Positions 63,145 to 64,000 of a DNA stretch of 64,000 nucleotides are shown here, one piece after another (position 1 is the first letter of the stretch; every line of letters begins with the position of its first letter). Under the pieces are notes generated by a model. That model did no database searches and was not told the DNA's origin. It was given only the letters and a program-made list of their open reading frames with translations. This stretch comes from Paenibacillus hamazuiensis. Lineage in GTDB: Bacteria; Bacillota; Bacilli; Paenibacillales; NBRC-103111. The translations under genes and the position numbers were made by a program. Location: assembly GCF_023276405.1 (NCBI RefSeq), contig NZ_JALRMO010000001.1:5298501-5362500 (forward strand). Reading direction: 5' to 3'.

Positions 63145-64000
<856 letters not shown>

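Overview
The window looks like a chromosomal segment of a moderately GC-rich, endospore-forming Firmicute of the Paenibacillaceae (Paenibacillus/Cohnella-like). Evidence: an alpha/beta small acid-soluble spore protein, YlbJ, YunB and a LytH-type endopeptidase; Bacillus-type gene neighbours (lipA-yutD, gapB-pckA, lytH beside yunB); strong AGGAGG-type ribosome binding sites; many c-di-GMP, chemotaxis and two-component genes; and the 3' end of a 16S-23S-5S type rRNA operon at the right edge. The species cannot be named from the sequence alone.

Layout. 1-9.8 kb: a truncated membrane sensor, a spore SASP, a VOC protein, a short chemoreceptor, an M3 oligoendopeptidase, a LytS-type diguanylate cyclase, a DUF2225 protein and a truncated haemoglobin. 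9.8-15.4 kb: a 32-residue membrane peptide, YlbJ, glycogen phosphorylase and NAD kinase. 15.5-19.8 kb: an AT-rich, gene-poor insert with a frameshifted small ORF, a small membrane protein, a decayed IS1182-type transposase and a secreted lipase with its own strong promoter and palindromes. 20.1-26.4 kb: lipA-yutD, the nickel-pincer genes larB-larC1 and, on the opposite strand, a detached larC2, then lytH and yunB. 26.6-32.3 kb: a damaged chemoreceptor, a PAS-GGDEF protein and the gluconeogenic pair gapB-pckA. 33.2-37.7 kb: a two-component system divergent from an exported Ser-rich protein, an ApbE-type flavin transferase and a ferric-reductase-like cytochrome. 37.8-41.9 kb: a PadR/MFS efflux pair, a TerC protein and an AEC transporter. 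42-49.9 kb: a tripartite tricarboxylate transporter tctCBA, and divergent from it a CitA/CitB-type two-component system, the two separated by about 2.1 kb of repeats. 49.9-58.5 kb: HPr-like protein, LspA, DoxX, CDF metal exporter, nitroreductase, HtrA, GGDEF protein, MsrAB, aldo-keto reductase, CcdC. 58.5-62.4 kb: MHYT hybrid kinase, response regulator and HD-GYP phosphodiesterase. 62.7-64 kb: 5S and 23S rRNA.

The most unusual non-coding content is a family of dispersed intergenic hairpin repeats (near 4.8, 32.4-33.2 and 45.4-47.5 kb). One locus has expanded into about 15 tandem 96-bp units, organised in 480-bp super-repeats, between tctC and its presumed regulator. Hairpin variants keep pairing while changing sequence, which suggests selection on, or copying of, a folded form. 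Because 96 is a multiple of 3, the array is falsely open in several reading frames. A second notable signal is two oppositely oriented runs of TTCAG-like half-sites at 11-bp spacing between the 34-35 kb response regulator and the ApbE/ferric-reductase operon. The split and inverted LarC is the clearest gene-organisation oddity.
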